From: Gemmatimonadota bacterium
GTDB taxonomy: Bacteria; JAAXHH01
Assembly: GCA_026713285.1 (NCBI GenBank)
Contig: JAPOOT010000325.1
Location: 1-14,526, forward strand
Direction of reading: 5' to 3'
DNA length: 14,526 bases
Under the pieces are notes generated by a model. The model saw only the letters and a list, made by a program, of their open reading frames with translations, was not told where the DNA came from and made no database searches. Position numbers and translations under genes: made by a program. Positions 13,929-14,526 of the stretch are shown piece after piece (the stretch's first letter is position 1; each line of letters starts with the position of its first letter).

Positions 13929-13962
13929 ACATTGCCCGGATCGTGCGTGTTAAGGAGCAAAT

Positions 13963-14526
13963 ATGTCACGTTATACGGATGCCAACTGTCGAATCTGCCG
14001 GCGGGAAGGCGTCAAGTTGTTTCTGAAGGGAGATCGATGCTTTTCGGATAAATGCGCGGTGGACCGCCGTGCGTTTCCACCGGGCCAGCACGGGTCTGTC
14101 GGACGGAGGAAACCCACGGAATACGGGATCCGTCTTCGTGAGAAGCAGAAGACGCGCAAGACATACGGAATCGGCGAAGGACAGTTCCGCTCGTACTTCG
14201 TGAAGGCCGCCCGGACCAAGGGCAACACGGGTGAGCGCCTGTTGCAACTTCTCGAAACCCGGCTGGACAACATCGTGTACCGGCTCGGCTTAGCGCCGTC
14301 GCGCAAAGCGGCCCGCCAACTGGTACGCCATCGGCATATACTGATTAACGGCCGTATCGTCAATATCCCCTCATACATCGTCCGTACGGGTGAAGTCATT
14401 CAGGTCAAAGAGAAAAGCCGCCAGCTCGACAGCATTCATGCGTCGCTGAGCGCCGCGAACCAGCGTCCGGCGGTAAACTGGCTGGACCTGGACAAGACCA
14501 CGCTTACAGGACGTTTGCTGGAAGCA
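13963..14526 (+). CDS. rpsD: 30S ribosomal protein S4, zinc-binding, 3' end cut by the window
   Basis: Primary 16S 5'-domain binder, fidelity protein and, in many bacteria, an autoregulator. The first 188 codons are present, of the usual 200-210. The N-terminus MSRYTDANCRICRREG carries C9, C12, C26 and C31, a zinc site, so this is the C+ form. FPPGQHGSVGRRKPTEYGIRLREKQKTRKTYG and the S4 RNA-binding domain RLDNIVYRLGLAPSRKAARQLVRHRHILINGRIVNIPSYIVRTGEVIQVKEKS follow. AAGGAG at 13952-13957 is five bases before the ATG. The reading frame is open to the last base. Confidence 0.97.
   Translation, partial: MSRYTDANCRICRREGVKLFLKGDRCFSDKCAVDRRAFPPGQHGSVGRRKPTEYGIRLREKQKTRKTYGIGEGQFRSYFVKAARTKGNTGERLLQLLETRLDNIVYRLGLAPSRKAARQLVRHRHILINGRIVNIPSYIVRTGEVIQVKEKSRQLDSIHASLSAANQRPAVNWLDLDKTTLTGRLLEA

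Overview
The window is one continuous bacterial ribosomal-protein superoperon, with every gene on the + strand. It joins the end of the str cluster (tuf) to the S10, spc and alpha clusters: tuf, rpsJ, rplC, rplD, rplW, rplB, rpsS, rplV, rpsC, rplP, rpmC, rpsQ, rplN, rplX, rplE, rpsZ (zinc-type S14), rpsH, rplF, rplR, rpsE, rpmD, rplO, secY, adk, infA, rpmJ, rpsM, rpsK and the first 188 codons of rpsD. The window opens one base before the tuf start codon and ends inside rpsD, so the operon extends past both edges.

Organism: high G+C (clearly above half by eye), Shine-Dalgarno-led starts and the gene order of a free-living bacterium. Insertion of adk and infA between secY and rpmJ is common outside gammaproteobacteria. 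S14, L36 and S4 all carry Cys-type zinc sites, L30 is present, and the adenylate kinase is the short-LID form. The proteins do not match any model phylum closely enough for me to name it. An uncultivated Gram-negative lineage, for example near Latescibacterota, Gemmatimonadota or another FCB-type group, is a low-confidence guess.

Layout: 2-1192 is EF-Tu. 1213-6498 is the S10 block (S10, L3, L4, L23, L2, S19, L22, S3, L16, L29, S17). 6545-10627 is the spc block (L14, L24, L5, S14, S8, L6, L18, S5, L30, L15). 10624-12565 holds secY and adk. 12636-14526 holds infA and the alpha block (L36, S13, S11, S4). Three gene pairs are coupled by ATGA overlaps (rplD/rplW, rpmC/rpsQ, rplO/secY). Starts are mostly ATG, with GTG for rpsC, rpsZ, rplF and rpsM and TTG for rpsE and rpsK. 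No gene-free stretch reaches 100 bases. I see no convincing internal promoter, tRNA, mobile element or CRISPR array.

Together the genes supply translation elongation (EF-Tu) and initiation (IF-1) factors, much of the 30S and 50S protein set, the SecY export channel that docks on the ribosome, and adenylate kinase for nucleotide balance. No new biological system is evident. The points worth a second look are small: a Glu in the adenylate kinase P-loop where Thr is expected, the absence of map after adk, a short L24, a diverged L22 tunnel loop, and GC-rich palindromes or hairpins in several longer gaps, two of which lie next to ribosome-binding sites or regulated genes.
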